Below the pieces are notes generated by a model. It was given only the letters and a program-made list of their open reading frames with translations, was not told the DNA's origin and ran no database searches. From RUG334 sp045599645 (lineage in GTDB: Bacteria; Muiribacteriota; Ozemobacteria; Ozemobacterales; Ozemobacteraceae): a stretch of DNA of 64,000 nt. Position numbers and translations under genes: made by a program. Shown piece by piece: positions 50,098-58,093 of the stretch. Position 1 is the stretch's first letter. The number at the start of each line of letters is the position of its first letter. The stretch is from NCBI GenBank assembly GCA_045599645.1, contig JAZRWI010000070.1, positions 1 through 64,000 on the forward strand, given 5' to 3'.

Positions 50098-50133
50098 TAA
50101 AAAAAACGGTTCTCGTGAGAGAACCGTTTTTTT
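50098..50133 (-). terminator. Terminator after yebC
   Basis: AAAAACGGTTCTC-GTGA-GAGAACCGTTTTT is a perfect hairpin with A and T runs on both sides, 24 bp after the yebC stop. It separates yebC from ruvA and may act in both directions. Confidence 0.9.
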
Positions 50134-50156
50134 ATGCAAGTTCAATAAGCTTAAGC

Positions 50157-50921
50157 TTATTCTTCTTCCATTGCTTTTTCCATATCTTCATCAGATATTT
50201 CAGCATTGTGGTAAACGTCCTGAACGTCGTCGTGATCTTCAAGAGCATCAACGAGCTTCAAAACCTTAGAAACTGCATCGCCTGTTACAGCTACTGTAGT
50301 CTTGGGGCAAGCCATGATTTTGGAATCAGTGGTCTTAACGCCCTTTTCTTCAAGAGCCTGGCTGACAGTGTAGAAATCGCCTGGTGAGCAGAATACTTCA
50401 AAACCGTCTTCCTGTTCCTTGAAGTCATCAGCGCCAACATCAAGAACGAGTTCCATCATTGTATCTTCGCTCTGAGTAGGATTGGTTTCTTTGGCTACAA
50501 AGAAATAACCCTTGGTTTCGAATAAGTATGATACACAACCTGGAACACCCATATTTCCGCCGGCTTTGCTGAAAATCTTGTTTACTTCAGCAACTGTGCG
50601 GTTAGTGTTATCGGTGAGACATTTGGCCATAACAGCAACGCCGTTTGCACCATAGCCTTCATACATAACTTCTTCGTAGTTTACGCCTTCAAGTTCGCCT
50701 GTACCTTTCTTAATAGCACGGTCGATATTGTCTTTTGGCATATTGCAGTCTTTAGCTGCACTAAGAGCGGTTCTCAAACGTGGATTTGAGTCTGGATCAC
50801 CGCCACCAAGCTTTGCAGCGATGGTGATTTCTTTGATAACTTTTGTGAAGGCACGACCTCTGATTGCGTCTACCTTGGCCTTAACGTGTTTTACTTTGGC
50901 CCACTTATTATGACCTGACAT
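50157..50921 (-). CDS. yebC: YebC/TACO1 family protein
   Basis: The 254 residues open with the diagnostic SGHNKWAKVKHVKAKVDAIR and GRAFTKVIKEITIAAKLGGG, then LRTALSAAKDCNMPKDNIDR and YEGYGANGVAVMAKCLTDNT with NRTVAEVNKIFSKAGGNMG. The family has been described both as DNA-binding regulators and, more recently, as ribosome-associated factors that help translate proline-rich stretches. The C terminus is acidic (EEE). It has a strong promoter (50954-50982), GGAGGAG ahead of the start and its own terminator, so it is a single-gene unit. yebC beside ruvA is a common arrangement. Confidence 0.94.
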   Translation of the reverse strand: MSGHNKWAKVKHVKAKVDAIRGRAFTKVIKEITIAAKLGGGDPDSNPRLRTALSAAKDCNMPKDNIDRAIKKGTGELEGVNYEEVMYEGYGANGVAVMAKCLTDNTNRTVAEVNKIFSKAGGNMGVPGCVSYLFETKGYFFVAKETNPTQSEDTMMELVLDVGADDFKEQEDGFEVFCSPGDFYTVSQALEEKGVKTTDSKIMACPKTTVAVTGDAVSKVLKLVDALEDHDDVQDVYHNAEISDEDMEKAMEEE

Positions 50922-50953
50922 CTAATAACTCCTCCAAATCGGAAAGTGTACCC

Positions 50954-50982
50954 ATTATAATCATACTCTTGCTACTTAGCAA
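50954..50982 (-). promoter_or_regulatory. Promoter of yebC
   Basis: On the minus strand TTGCTA (50982-50977), a 17-bp spacer and TATAAT (50959-50954). Confidence 0.75.
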
Positions 50983-51013
50983 CTATTTTTTTTATGGCAT
51001 GTTTTTTTCCTCA

Positions 51014-51316
51014 AAATTCATAATTCATAATTCATAATTCATAATGCATAATTCATAATGCATAATTCATAATTCATAATTCATAATGCATAATGCATAA
51101 TTCATAATTCATAATGCATAATTTTTGCTGTTTTTTTAGCAATAGATGTATAGGGGTGATTCTATAAGTCGTTAGTCAGAAGCCTAAGACCTAAGACCTA
51201 AGACCTAAGACCTATTCTATAGCAGTTGTATCACTTATTCTAATTCATAATTCATAATTCATAATTCATAATGCATAATGCATAATTCATAATTCATAAT
51301 TCATAATGCATAATTG
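51014..51316. repeat. AATTCAT/AATGCAT heptamer arrays with an embedded TTAGGTC-family array
   Basis: About 15 AATTCAT/AATGCAT units occupy 51014-51124 and ten more lie at 51242-51316. Between them, at 51183-51213, is CCTAAGA repeated in 7-bp register, the reverse complement of the 803-961 family. The second array ends in ATAATTGATTG. No gene is supported between 50983 and 51575. Confidence 0.88.
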
Positions 51317-51395
51317 ATTGATAGATTGGGTTTGCTGCTGATTCGACCAGGCTAGTGCCAATGCCTGAATTGAGAATTGAAAATGGAGAATTTTT

Positions 51396-51556
51396 CTCGG
51401 CTGATGGCTGGCAGCGGTCTGCTTTCTCGGCTAGCAGCCAATAGCCAACAGCTAATAGCGGCAGTTCTCTCGGCCAACAGCCAGCAGCCAACAGCCAGCA
51501 GCCAGCAGCCAGCAGCCAACAGCCAGCAGCCAACAGCTAGCAGCCAACAGCCAACA
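51396..51556. repeat. Heptamer array, AGCCAAC/AGCCAGC family
   Basis: AGCCAAC, AGCCAGC and AGCTAGC units run in strict 7-bp register for about 85 bp (51473-51556) after a block resembling 29251-29372. On the minus strand they translate to a repeated GCWLLAA, which is an artefact of the 21-base period. Confidence 0.88.
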
Positions 51557-51575
51557 GCGTATAAAATCATACTTC

Positions 51576-51604
51576 TTGCCACACAGGGAAGGCGAGAGTA
51601 TAAT
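51576..51604 (+). promoter_or_regulatory. Promoter of the PflX-like radical SAM gene
   Basis: TTGCCA (51576-51581), a 17-bp spacer and TATAAT (51599-51604). The leader to the ATG at 51628 is about 16 bases. Confidence 0.7.
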
Positions 51605-51627
51605 AGCGAAAATTTTGAAAAGCTGGC

Positions 51628-52566
51628 ATGAATATGGATAAAAAAATAACTGTAGAAGAACGCAGAAAGCTTGTAGAAGAAAGACTTCCGCTACTTTATA
51701 AAATTATGGAGCACTGCACACTTTGTCCGAGAAAATGTGGTGTAAACCGTTTGAAAGGCGAAAAGGGCTTCTGCAGGACTACAGATAAAATAAAAATAGC
51801 CAGCTGGGCTCAGCACAAGGGTGAAGAACCGCCTATTACAGGAACAAACGGTTCCGGTGCTATTTTCCCATCAATGTGCACATTCGCCTGCAAGTTCTGT
51901 CAGAATTTCCCATTCAGTCAGCTGGATAATGGCAAGTTCATGACACCTCAGGAACTTGCTGAAAAATATGATTATGTTGCAAAAAAAGGTGTTCACAACC
52001 TGAATTTTGTAACACCAACCCATGTTATTCCTATGCTTCTTGATGCCTGGCTGAATGCTAAGCCAGAAACCCAGAGGCTGCCGTTGGTTTATAACTGCTC
52101 TGGTTACGAATCTGAAGAAGTTCTTGATTTGCTTGATGGCATTATAGATGTTTATCTTCCAGATATTAAGTATTCTCAGAACAAGCCTGCCATGCAGCTT
52201 TCTTCATGCCCAAACTATGTCGAAGAAAATAGAAGAACTTTGAAGCAGATGTTCAAACAGGTTGGTTTGCTTACTGTAGACCCTGAAACAGAGCTGGCTA
52301 CAAAGGGTATGATTATCAGACACCTTATTCTTCCTAACGATCTGGCTGGCAGTAAAGATTCTTTAATCTGGCTGCGTAACGAATTCGGTCCGGATATTAA
52401 CGTGAGCATTATGTGTCAGTATTTCCCAGCCTATAAGGTTCATGGCGACCCGGTTCTTGGTCGCGAAATTACTCCTGATGAATATATGCCTGTTCTTGAT
52501 TTGGTTGAAGAATTAGGATTCAATAATGTTCTTGCTCAAGACCCGACTGATCGCGGCGGAGCGTAA
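51628..52566 (+). CDS. Radical SAM protein, PflA/PflX-like (COG1313 type)
   Basis: The 312 residues show the radical SAM cluster motif in FPSMCTFACKFCQNFPFSQ (CxxxCxxC, about residues 88-95). Before it lies a second Cys-rich block CTLCPRKCGVNRLKGEKGFC, as in PflX-like proteins related to pyruvate formate-lyase activase. NFVTPTHVIPMLLDAW and YLPDIKYS are also typical. These proteins reductively cleave SAM, but their substrates are mostly unknown. It stands alone behind its own promoter. An in-frame ATG at 51634 is an equally possible start. Nothing nearby encodes a glycyl-radical enzyme. Confidence 0.85.
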   Translation: MNMDKKITVEERRKLVEERLPLLYKIMEHCTLCPRKCGVNRLKGEKGFCRTTDKIKIASWAQHKGEEPPITGTNGSGAIFPSMCTFACKFCQNFPFSQLDNGKFMTPQELAEKYDYVAKKGVHNLNFVTPTHVIPMLLDAWLNAKPETQRLPLVYNCSGYESEEVLDLLDGIIDVYLPDIKYSQNKPAMQLSSCPNYVEENRRTLKQMFKQVGLLTVDPETELATKGMIIRHLILPNDLAGSKDSLIWLRNEFGPDINVSIMCQYFPAYKVHGDPVLGREITPDEYMPVLDLVEELGFNNVLAQDPTDRGGA

Positions 52567-52591
52567 ATTTAATAAAAGCCCAATTAAAAAA

Positions 52592-52620
52592 TAGACATTT
52601 TTCTATAGTGGTGTTATATT
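52592..52620 (+). promoter_or_regulatory. Putative promoter of the dapA-trmFO gene run
   Basis: TAGACA (52592-52597), a 17-bp spacer and TATATT (52615-52620), followed by GGAG before the ATG at 52654. There is no lysine riboswitch in the 87-bp gap. Confidence 0.5.
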
Positions 52621-52653
52621 TTTTTATATAGACTAAATATAACGGAGAATTCG

Positions 52654-53544
52654 ATGGGCTTTGACTTTCTTAAGGGTTCCTGGGTGGCAATAATCACTCC
52701 TTTTACAAAAAATTTAAAAGTTGATTTTGACGCCTGGAATCGTCTTCTTGATTTGCATTTAGCTACTGGAACCGATGGCTTGGTTATTTGTGCTACAACA
52801 GGTGAAGGTGCAACCTTAGAGCTTGAAGAAAAAAGAGAGTTAATGCAAATAGCTCGCAAAAAGCTTGAAGGCTATGCTCACATTATGTTTGGCGCAGGTA
52901 GCAATGATACTACTCAAGCATGTATTCTTGCTTCAGAAGCTGCCAGTATGGGAGCTGATGCGATTCTTTCCGTTACTCCGTATTACAATAAACCTCCTCA
53001 GAAAGGTTTGATAACCCATTTTAAATCTGTTGCAGAGGTTACTGAATTACCTGTAGTTTTATATAACGTTCCAGGCAGAACATCATGCAATATGTTACCT
53101 GAAACTGTTGCAGAGCTTGCTGAAGTCAAGAATATCTGCGGCATAAAAGAAGCTTCAGGAAATATTGACCAGATTCAGAAAATAATTGCCAGTGTGCCTG
53201 ATAACTTTTCTGTTTTTTCAGGCGACGATGCTTTGAATCTTCCAATAATGATTTGTGGAGGTTGCGGCACTATATCTGTTTCTGCCAACGTAGCACCAGA
53301 TCTTATGAAGAATTTCAACGATGCCTGCCGCAGAGGCGACTGGGAAACAGCAAAGAAGCTTCATTACATGCTGCTTCCTTTGCATAGGGCAATGTTTGTT
53401 GAAACCAATCCTTTGCCTGCTAAGGCAGCTTTAAGCGAAATGGGTCTTATTAAGGATTATTGCAGACCGCCTCTATGCACTCCAGAGGATTCTACTCATA
53501 AGCTTGTAAAGAATATTGTAAGCAGTTTTGGAGAAATGAATTGA
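52654..53544 (+). CDS. dapA: 4-hydroxy-tetrahydrodipicolinate synthase
   Basis: The 296-residue TIM barrel has GTDGLVICATTGEGATLELE, SVTPYYNKPPQKGLITHF with the catalytic Tyr, VVLYNVPGRTSCNM, and the Schiff-base Lys in CGIKEASG (about residue 165). SGDDALNLPIMICGGCGTIS closes the core. It condenses pyruvate with aspartate semialdehyde, the first committed step to diaminopimelate and lysine. Its stop overlaps the start of cdaA by four bases. That couples a peptidoglycan-precursor enzyme to c-di-AMP synthesis. Confidence 0.95.
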   Translation: MGFDFLKGSWVAIITPFTKNLKVDFDAWNRLLDLHLATGTDGLVICATTGEGATLELEEKRELMQIARKKLEGYAHIMFGAGSNDTTQACILASEAASMGADAILSVTPYYNKPPQKGLITHFKSVAEVTELPVVLYNVPGRTSCNMLPETVAELAEVKNICGIKEASGNIDQIQKIIASVPDNFSVFSGDDALNLPIMICGGCGTISVSANVAPDLMKNFNDACRRGDWETAKKLHYMLLPLHRAMFVETNPLPAKAALSEMGLIKDYCRPPLCTPEDSTHKLVKNIVSSFGEMN

Positions 53545-54365
53545 ACACAGTGCTAAACAGCTTCATGGCTATATGCGGTGATATGGGATACAGGGATGTT
53601 TTTGATATTATCCTTGTAAGTTATGCAATTTATCTCGGACTCCGTTTTATAGAAGGAACAAGAGCTTTTAACCTTTTAAAGGGTATCTGTGTAATTGTTG
53701 CTTTGTTTTTTATAGCAAAGAATCTTGAATTGAACACAGTGACTTGGCTTCTAGAAAATCTTTTGCCATCAACAGTTGTTGCACTTGTTATTATTTTCCA
53801 ACCAGAAATCAGACGCGCCTTTGAAGATATCGGTAAAGGCCAGTTTCTTACAGATGAAACTATCGACCAAAAGACCATAGAAGAAATGGCAAACGATGTT
53901 ACAAAAGCTCTTACCAACTGCTCTGAAAAACATATAGGTGCGTTGGTTCTCGTTGAACAGCAGATTGGTCTTAAGGAATACATTGATAATGGTGTTCCAC
54001 TCAATGCTGTTATTTCCTCTGAATTGCTCGGAAACATATTTTTCCCATTCTCACCGCTTCACGATGGAGCTGCAATTATTAAGAACAATAGAATTGAAGC
54101 AGCTGGTTGTTTCCTGCCTACTGTAAGCAACCACAAAGAAGTAGCCAGAGAATTGGGAAGCCGCCATAGAGCTGCGATAAGCACTTCCGAATTAACAGAT
54201 GCCCTTATTCTGGTTGTCAGCGAAGAAACCGGCAAGATTTCAAGGGCCAGAGGCGGAGAATTAATTACTGATATTAGCCCTGAAGATGTAAAACGTTTTG
54301 TAATCGATGCTCTTCAGAAAGTAAATATGCAGAATACTAAGAGCTGGAGGTTCTATAAGAAATGA
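53541..54365 (+). CDS. cdaA: Diadenylate cyclase CdaA (DacA)
   Basis: Of the 274 residues the first 100 hold three membrane helices (DIILVSYAIYLGLRFIEG, ICVIVALFFIAKNLE, TVVALVIIFQPEIRRAFEDI). The DAC domain has PFSPLHDGAAIIKNNRIEAA with the DGA motif and ELGSRHRAAISTSELTDALI with RHR. These two motifs make cyclic di-AMP from two ATP. GTG or TTG starts are possible; the window shows TTG 53541 in ATGA-like overlap with dapA. The partner CdaR follows with a four-base overlap, as in Firmicutes; glmM, usually third, is absent here. Confidence 0.93.
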   Translation: MNTVLNSFMAICGDMGYRDVFDIILVSYAIYLGLRFIEGTRAFNLLKGICVIVALFFIAKNLELNTVTWLLENLLPSTVVALVIIFQPEIRRAFEDIGKGQFLTDETIDQKTIEEMANDVTKALTNCSEKHIGALVLVEQQIGLKEYIDNGVPLNAVISSELLGNIFFPFSPLHDGAAIIKNNRIEAAGCFLPTVSNHKEVARELGSRHRAAISTSELTDALILVVSEETGKISRARGGELITDISPEDVKRFVIDALQKVNMQNTKSWRFYKK

Positions 54366-55741
54366 AGGAACGCTTCTGGTTAAAACCTACAGCTATTTTA
54401 TTGGGTATTTTTGCATGGTTCTATGTAAATATCTTTTCTGCAAATCCTATTACCAGAGAAGTTAGTGTAAAAATTAAATATTTAAACATTGATTCCTTGA
54501 AGGACTATCGTGTTGTTCCTAAGTCTCCGGAAGTTAAGGTTACGCTTAAAGGTCCTAGAGGGGCTTTCATTAGCACTAAAATCATAGAAAATACTTCTGC
54601 CAATGTTGACCTGATTAATGCCCATGGTGGTAAACTTACACTACCTGTTAATGTTATTTTGCCTTCTAATTCAAATCTACAGCTTGTTTCAAAAGAACCT
54701 GCCCAGCTTGTTATCAATATGATTCCAATGGCTACTAGACTGGTTCCGGTCACAGTTAAGCAGATAGGAATCGTTCCAGAAGGTTATATGAGCAGTGATC
54801 CTCAGACTACTCCAGAAGAAATATTGGTTACAGCCCCAGAGAATGTAATTAATACTATCAAAGAATGCAGCGTTGATGTTGATTTAAAAGATGTTAAAAG
54901 CTCTATCAGCGAATATAGACCAGTCCATGTCGTTTACTCAGATGGTAAGACAGAAGTAAATCCCTCACTCAATCTTATTGAAATCCCAAACAATAATGTT
55001 AAGCTTGATATTGCTGTTAGAGAAGGGTATCCGGAAAAAGTAGTTTCAGTAAAGCCTGATTTGATAAACAAGACTCCAGATGGTCGAAAACTTGAATCTT
55101 TTATTGCTTTGCCTGAAAAAATAACAATTACCGGACCAACAAGAATTCTCAATACTGTTGAATCAGTCAGTCTTGAAAAAGTTGATTTGAGCACTATCCA
55201 GAAATCTGCAACCCTTACTTTACCGGTTATTTGCCCAAAGGGACTCAAGATAGTTGGGAACAATACTGTTGCTTTAACTATTAACTGCATAGATGTAGTT
55301 ATAACAAAGACCTTTAATAATCTCCCAATTGAAATCACAAGCAGTGAAGATCAGCTTGTTGAAACAACTATAAGCTCATATTCAATGGAAATTGAAGGCT
55401 TGATTGATGATATTAACGCCATAAATCTTAATGAAGTTAAGAATATCGTCTACGTTAAGGGCTTTGCTTCCGGAACTCACGAAATTAAGATAGAACCCCC
55501 ATACGGATTGTCAGAACGTGTAAAGGTAAAATCAATAATACCTCCAGTTATTCCAGTAACAATCAATCTCTTAGAAAAGGTTGATGTTCAGGATGAAGCT
55601 GCCACTGCTTCTGCAAAAATAGATGAAAAAGAACAGAAAGTAGCACCATCTGCTGCCGCTATAGCTTCAAATACTGTTGAAACTGCCACTGCTTCTGAAA
55701 AAATAGCTTCTGATACAAACGCTTTGCCTGAAAATAAATAA
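54362..55741 (+). CDS. cdaR: CdaR/YbbR-domain regulator of CdaA
   Basis: The 459 residues have one N-terminal membrane helix (FWLKPTAILLGIFAWFYVNI). About four YbbR beta domains follow, each resembling the spacing VRVKI, SPEVKVTLKGPRGA, ...LINAHGGKLTLPVNV. Examples are ILVTAPENVINTIKECSVDV, ITITGPTRILNTVESVSLEK and EIEGLIDDINAINLNEVKNI. YbbR proteins sit outside the membrane and control CdaA activity. The last 60 residues are low-complexity Ala/Glu/Ser (TASAKIDEKEQK, TATASEKIAS), which is unusual. It overlaps cdaA by four bases. Confidence 0.85.
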   Translation: MKERFWLKPTAILLGIFAWFYVNIFSANPITREVSVKIKYLNIDSLKDYRVVPKSPEVKVTLKGPRGAFISTKIIENTSANVDLINAHGGKLTLPVNVILPSNSNLQLVSKEPAQLVINMIPMATRLVPVTVKQIGIVPEGYMSSDPQTTPEEILVTAPENVINTIKECSVDVDLKDVKSSISEYRPVHVVYSDGKTEVNPSLNLIEIPNNNVKLDIAVREGYPEKVVSVKPDLINKTPDGRKLESFIALPEKITITGPTRILNTVESVSLEKVDLSTIQKSATLTLPVICPKGLKIVGNNTVALTINCIDVVITKTFNNLPIEITSSEDQLVETTISSYSMEIEGLIDDINAINLNEVKNIVYVKGFASGTHEIKIEPPYGLSERVKVKSIIPPVIPVTINLLEKVDVQDEAATASAKIDEKEQKVAPSAAAIASNTVETATASEKIASDTNALPENK

Positions 55742-55768
55742 TAATCTGATTATAAATAAGGAAAAAGA

Positions 55769-58093
55769 ATGGAAAACAATTGCCAGCACTATATTGACAT
55801 GTTTCCTAGTGCGTCCAAGGAAAAGAAACTTGAGTTAATTACCAGAATTGCCGAAGCAAAAGACGTTAATTCCCTTCAATTTTTTATTTCCTGTCTTTCC
55901 GATGAATATTGGCCAGTTAGAAAAACTGCTTCCGATGCTATCCGTGCTTTTGGGGAAGTTGCCATACCGGCCCTTTCAGCTGCAATGAATTCCTACAATG
56001 CTGATATTCAGTTCTGGACTATCCAGATTCTTGGTGAATTGGGTCCAAAGGGTTTTCCTACTATTTTACGAGCTACAAAGAGCCCGAATGACGAAATAAG
56101 ATTCTTCGCTTGTGCTGCAATTGGAAATTCCAGAATCCCTCAGGGCGTAACTCCTTTGTTGAGAGCCTTAGGTGACACTAAATGGAGAGTCAGAAAATCG
56201 GCCTCTGATGCTCTTGTTAAATATGGTGAACCTGTAATTGCACCTTTGCAGCAGGTTCTTAAAATAACAAACGATGAAGATATCCGTTTTTGGACTATCA
56301 AAACACTCGGTAAGCTTGGTCCAAAGGCTCAGAAATTTTTACTTGAAGCCTTAAGGGCAGGAGATAAACAGACAAGATATGTTATTGCTGCTGCTCTTGG
56401 TGAATCTGGGGATAAGCGCGTAATCAGAGTATTAATAGAATCTCTGGCTGACCCGGATTGGACAATCAGAAAAAGCGCTACTATGGCATTGGCTGAAATA
56501 GGCGACAATGCAATAGATATGATGTTTGAATACCTCAGAGGTCCGAATGATGAAATCAGAGACGGTTGTTTGCGTGCTCTTGTAAAGGCCGGAAATGATA
56601 GTCTCCAGCGCCTGTTTGATGAAGTCATAAATATGGATGAAAACAACAGGTATCTCGTTCGAAGGTCACTTGTAAAAATAGGTGCAAGAGTTGTTGAACC
56701 TTTAATGAGGTTATTTAAACTTAAAAGTCCTGAAATTAGAGCCTTTGCTGCTTCTACCTTAGGCGAAATAGGTAATCCAAGAGCTGTTCCGGTTCTTGTT
56801 AATGGTCTTTCTGATAGCGACTGGAACGTAAGAAGAAGCTCTGCTTATGCACTTACGGAAATAGGCGAACGCGGCGTTGATAGAATCGCTGAAGCTCTAA
56901 AAAGTACTAATGACGACGTTAGATACTGGGTTACAAGAATTCTTGAATCCATTGGTGAACCAGGTGTTCCTTATCTCGTAAAGGCTTTGAATGACCCCAA
57001 CAAAGAAATTAGATTCTTTGCTGCTAAGGCTCTTGGAAGCTCATTTGATTCCTCTGTTGCAAGAAACCTTGTTCTCGCTTTGGGCGATGAAGTTTGGAGT
57101 GTCAGAAAGGCTGCTGCAGAAAGCCTTTGCCGATTAGACGATCTTCCTGTTGAAGAGGTTTTAAGATTCCTTTCCAGCGATAATGCTGATATCCGTTATT
57201 GGGTAACCTATGTTATCAAAGACGTTGGTCACAACTACGTTGAAAAGATTGTTGAAGCCATGCGCCGTGGCGATTCTGAACTCAGGCTCTTTGCAGCTCA
57301 GGCAGCTGGAATGATAGAAAATGAACCTATACTGATAGACGCCTTGATTGAATCCTTAAGAGATGATAGTGAATGGGTAAGAATTTACGCTGCTATTTCT
57401 CTCGGTCAGTCTGGCGATGAACGTTCTATTGTTCCTTTGATAAGATGCTTTTCTGATAGAAACAGTGAAGTTCACCGCAACTGCATTACTTCCTTCAAGA
57501 AGCTTGGTGACAAGGTTTATAAGCAATTAATAAAGTGTATTGAATCTGAAGATCCGGATTTACGCAAAAATTCAGCCCTCGCATTTGGCGAAATGCGTGA
57601 TATCCGTGGCTTAGACCATATAATAATGCTGCTTGAGGATTCTGAAGTAGCTGTTCGCATGACTGCAGCAGAAGCTCTGGGTGCTTTCCCAACCAACAAA
57701 GCAAGAGCTGTTTTGAACCATGCTCTTGGTGATTCTGACATAAAGGTCAGACTCTCTGCTATTAAGGCCATTGGCCAGTTAGGCGGCGAAGAGGATGCTC
57801 TGGCACTTATGATTTATGGAGCAAAGCAGAAAGAAGGCGCAGAAGTCAGGGCTATTCACAGAATCTTAGGCGATATGGCAATCAATAATCCTGATTTGTT
57901 TATTGAAATGTTCAAAAATGAACAGATGGCCATAAAGAATATGGCTTATGAATCCCTGGTTACTGCTGGTATAGAAGCACTTCCGAGACTTTCTGTAGTA
58001 GCAGCTGAATCTAAGGATGACACTCAGGTTCAGTGGTGCAAAAAGGCTATTAAGCAGATAAAGATGCCTAAGGAGTCTATGTTCTATGCCTGA
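55769..58093 (+). CDS. HEAT/PBS-lyase repeat protein, function unknown
   Basis: The 774 residues consist of about 22 HEAT-like helical repeats. Each is about 31 residues and shows the pattern 'D..W.VRKSA..AL...G', for example SDEYWPVRKTASDAIRAFGE, GDTKWRVRKSASDALVKYGE and ADPDWTIRKSATMALAEIGD. Such rods bind other proteins; a catalytic role is unlikely. There is no signal peptide, so it is cytoplasmic. AAGGAAAAAG precedes the start. The gene overlaps dprA by eight bases, which ties it to the DNA-processing genes that follow, yet no known function in competence is established. Confidence 0.82.
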   Translation: MENNCQHYIDMFPSASKEKKLELITRIAEAKDVNSLQFFISCLSDEYWPVRKTASDAIRAFGEVAIPALSAAMNSYNADIQFWTIQILGELGPKGFPTILRATKSPNDEIRFFACAAIGNSRIPQGVTPLLRALGDTKWRVRKSASDALVKYGEPVIAPLQQVLKITNDEDIRFWTIKTLGKLGPKAQKFLLEALRAGDKQTRYVIAAALGESGDKRVIRVLIESLADPDWTIRKSATMALAEIGDNAIDMMFEYLRGPNDEIRDGCLRALVKAGNDSLQRLFDEVINMDENNRYLVRRSLVKIGARVVEPLMRLFKLKSPEIRAFAASTLGEIGNPRAVPVLVNGLSDSDWNVRRSSAYALTEIGERGVDRIAEALKSTNDDVRYWVTRILESIGEPGVPYLVKALNDPNKEIRFFAAKALGSSFDSSVARNLVLALGDEVWSVRKAAAESLCRLDDLPVEEVLRFLSSDNADIRYWVTYVIKDVGHNYVEKIVEAMRRGDSELRLFAAQAAGMIENEPILIDALIESLRDDSEWVRIYAAISLGQSGDERSIVPLIRCFSDRNSEVHRNCITSFKKLGDKVYKQLIKCIESEDPDLRKNSALAFGEMRDIRGLDHIIMLLEDSEVAVRMTAAEALGAFPTNKARAVLNHALGDSDIKVRLSAIKAIGQLGGEEDALALMIYGAKQKEGAEVRAIHRILGDMAINNPDLFIEMFKNEQMAIKNMAYESLVTAGIEALPRLSVVAAESKDDTQVQWCKKAIKQIKMPKESMFYA

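Noticed and set aside
51294..51582. Minus-strand frames with repeated GCWLLAA
   Set aside because: A 7-bp tandem repeat has a 21-base translated period in every frame; this is the AGCCAAC array, not a protein.
52567..52653. Lysine riboswitch before dapA
   Set aside because: The 87-bp gap is far too short and contains only promoter-like boxes and a ribosome-binding site.
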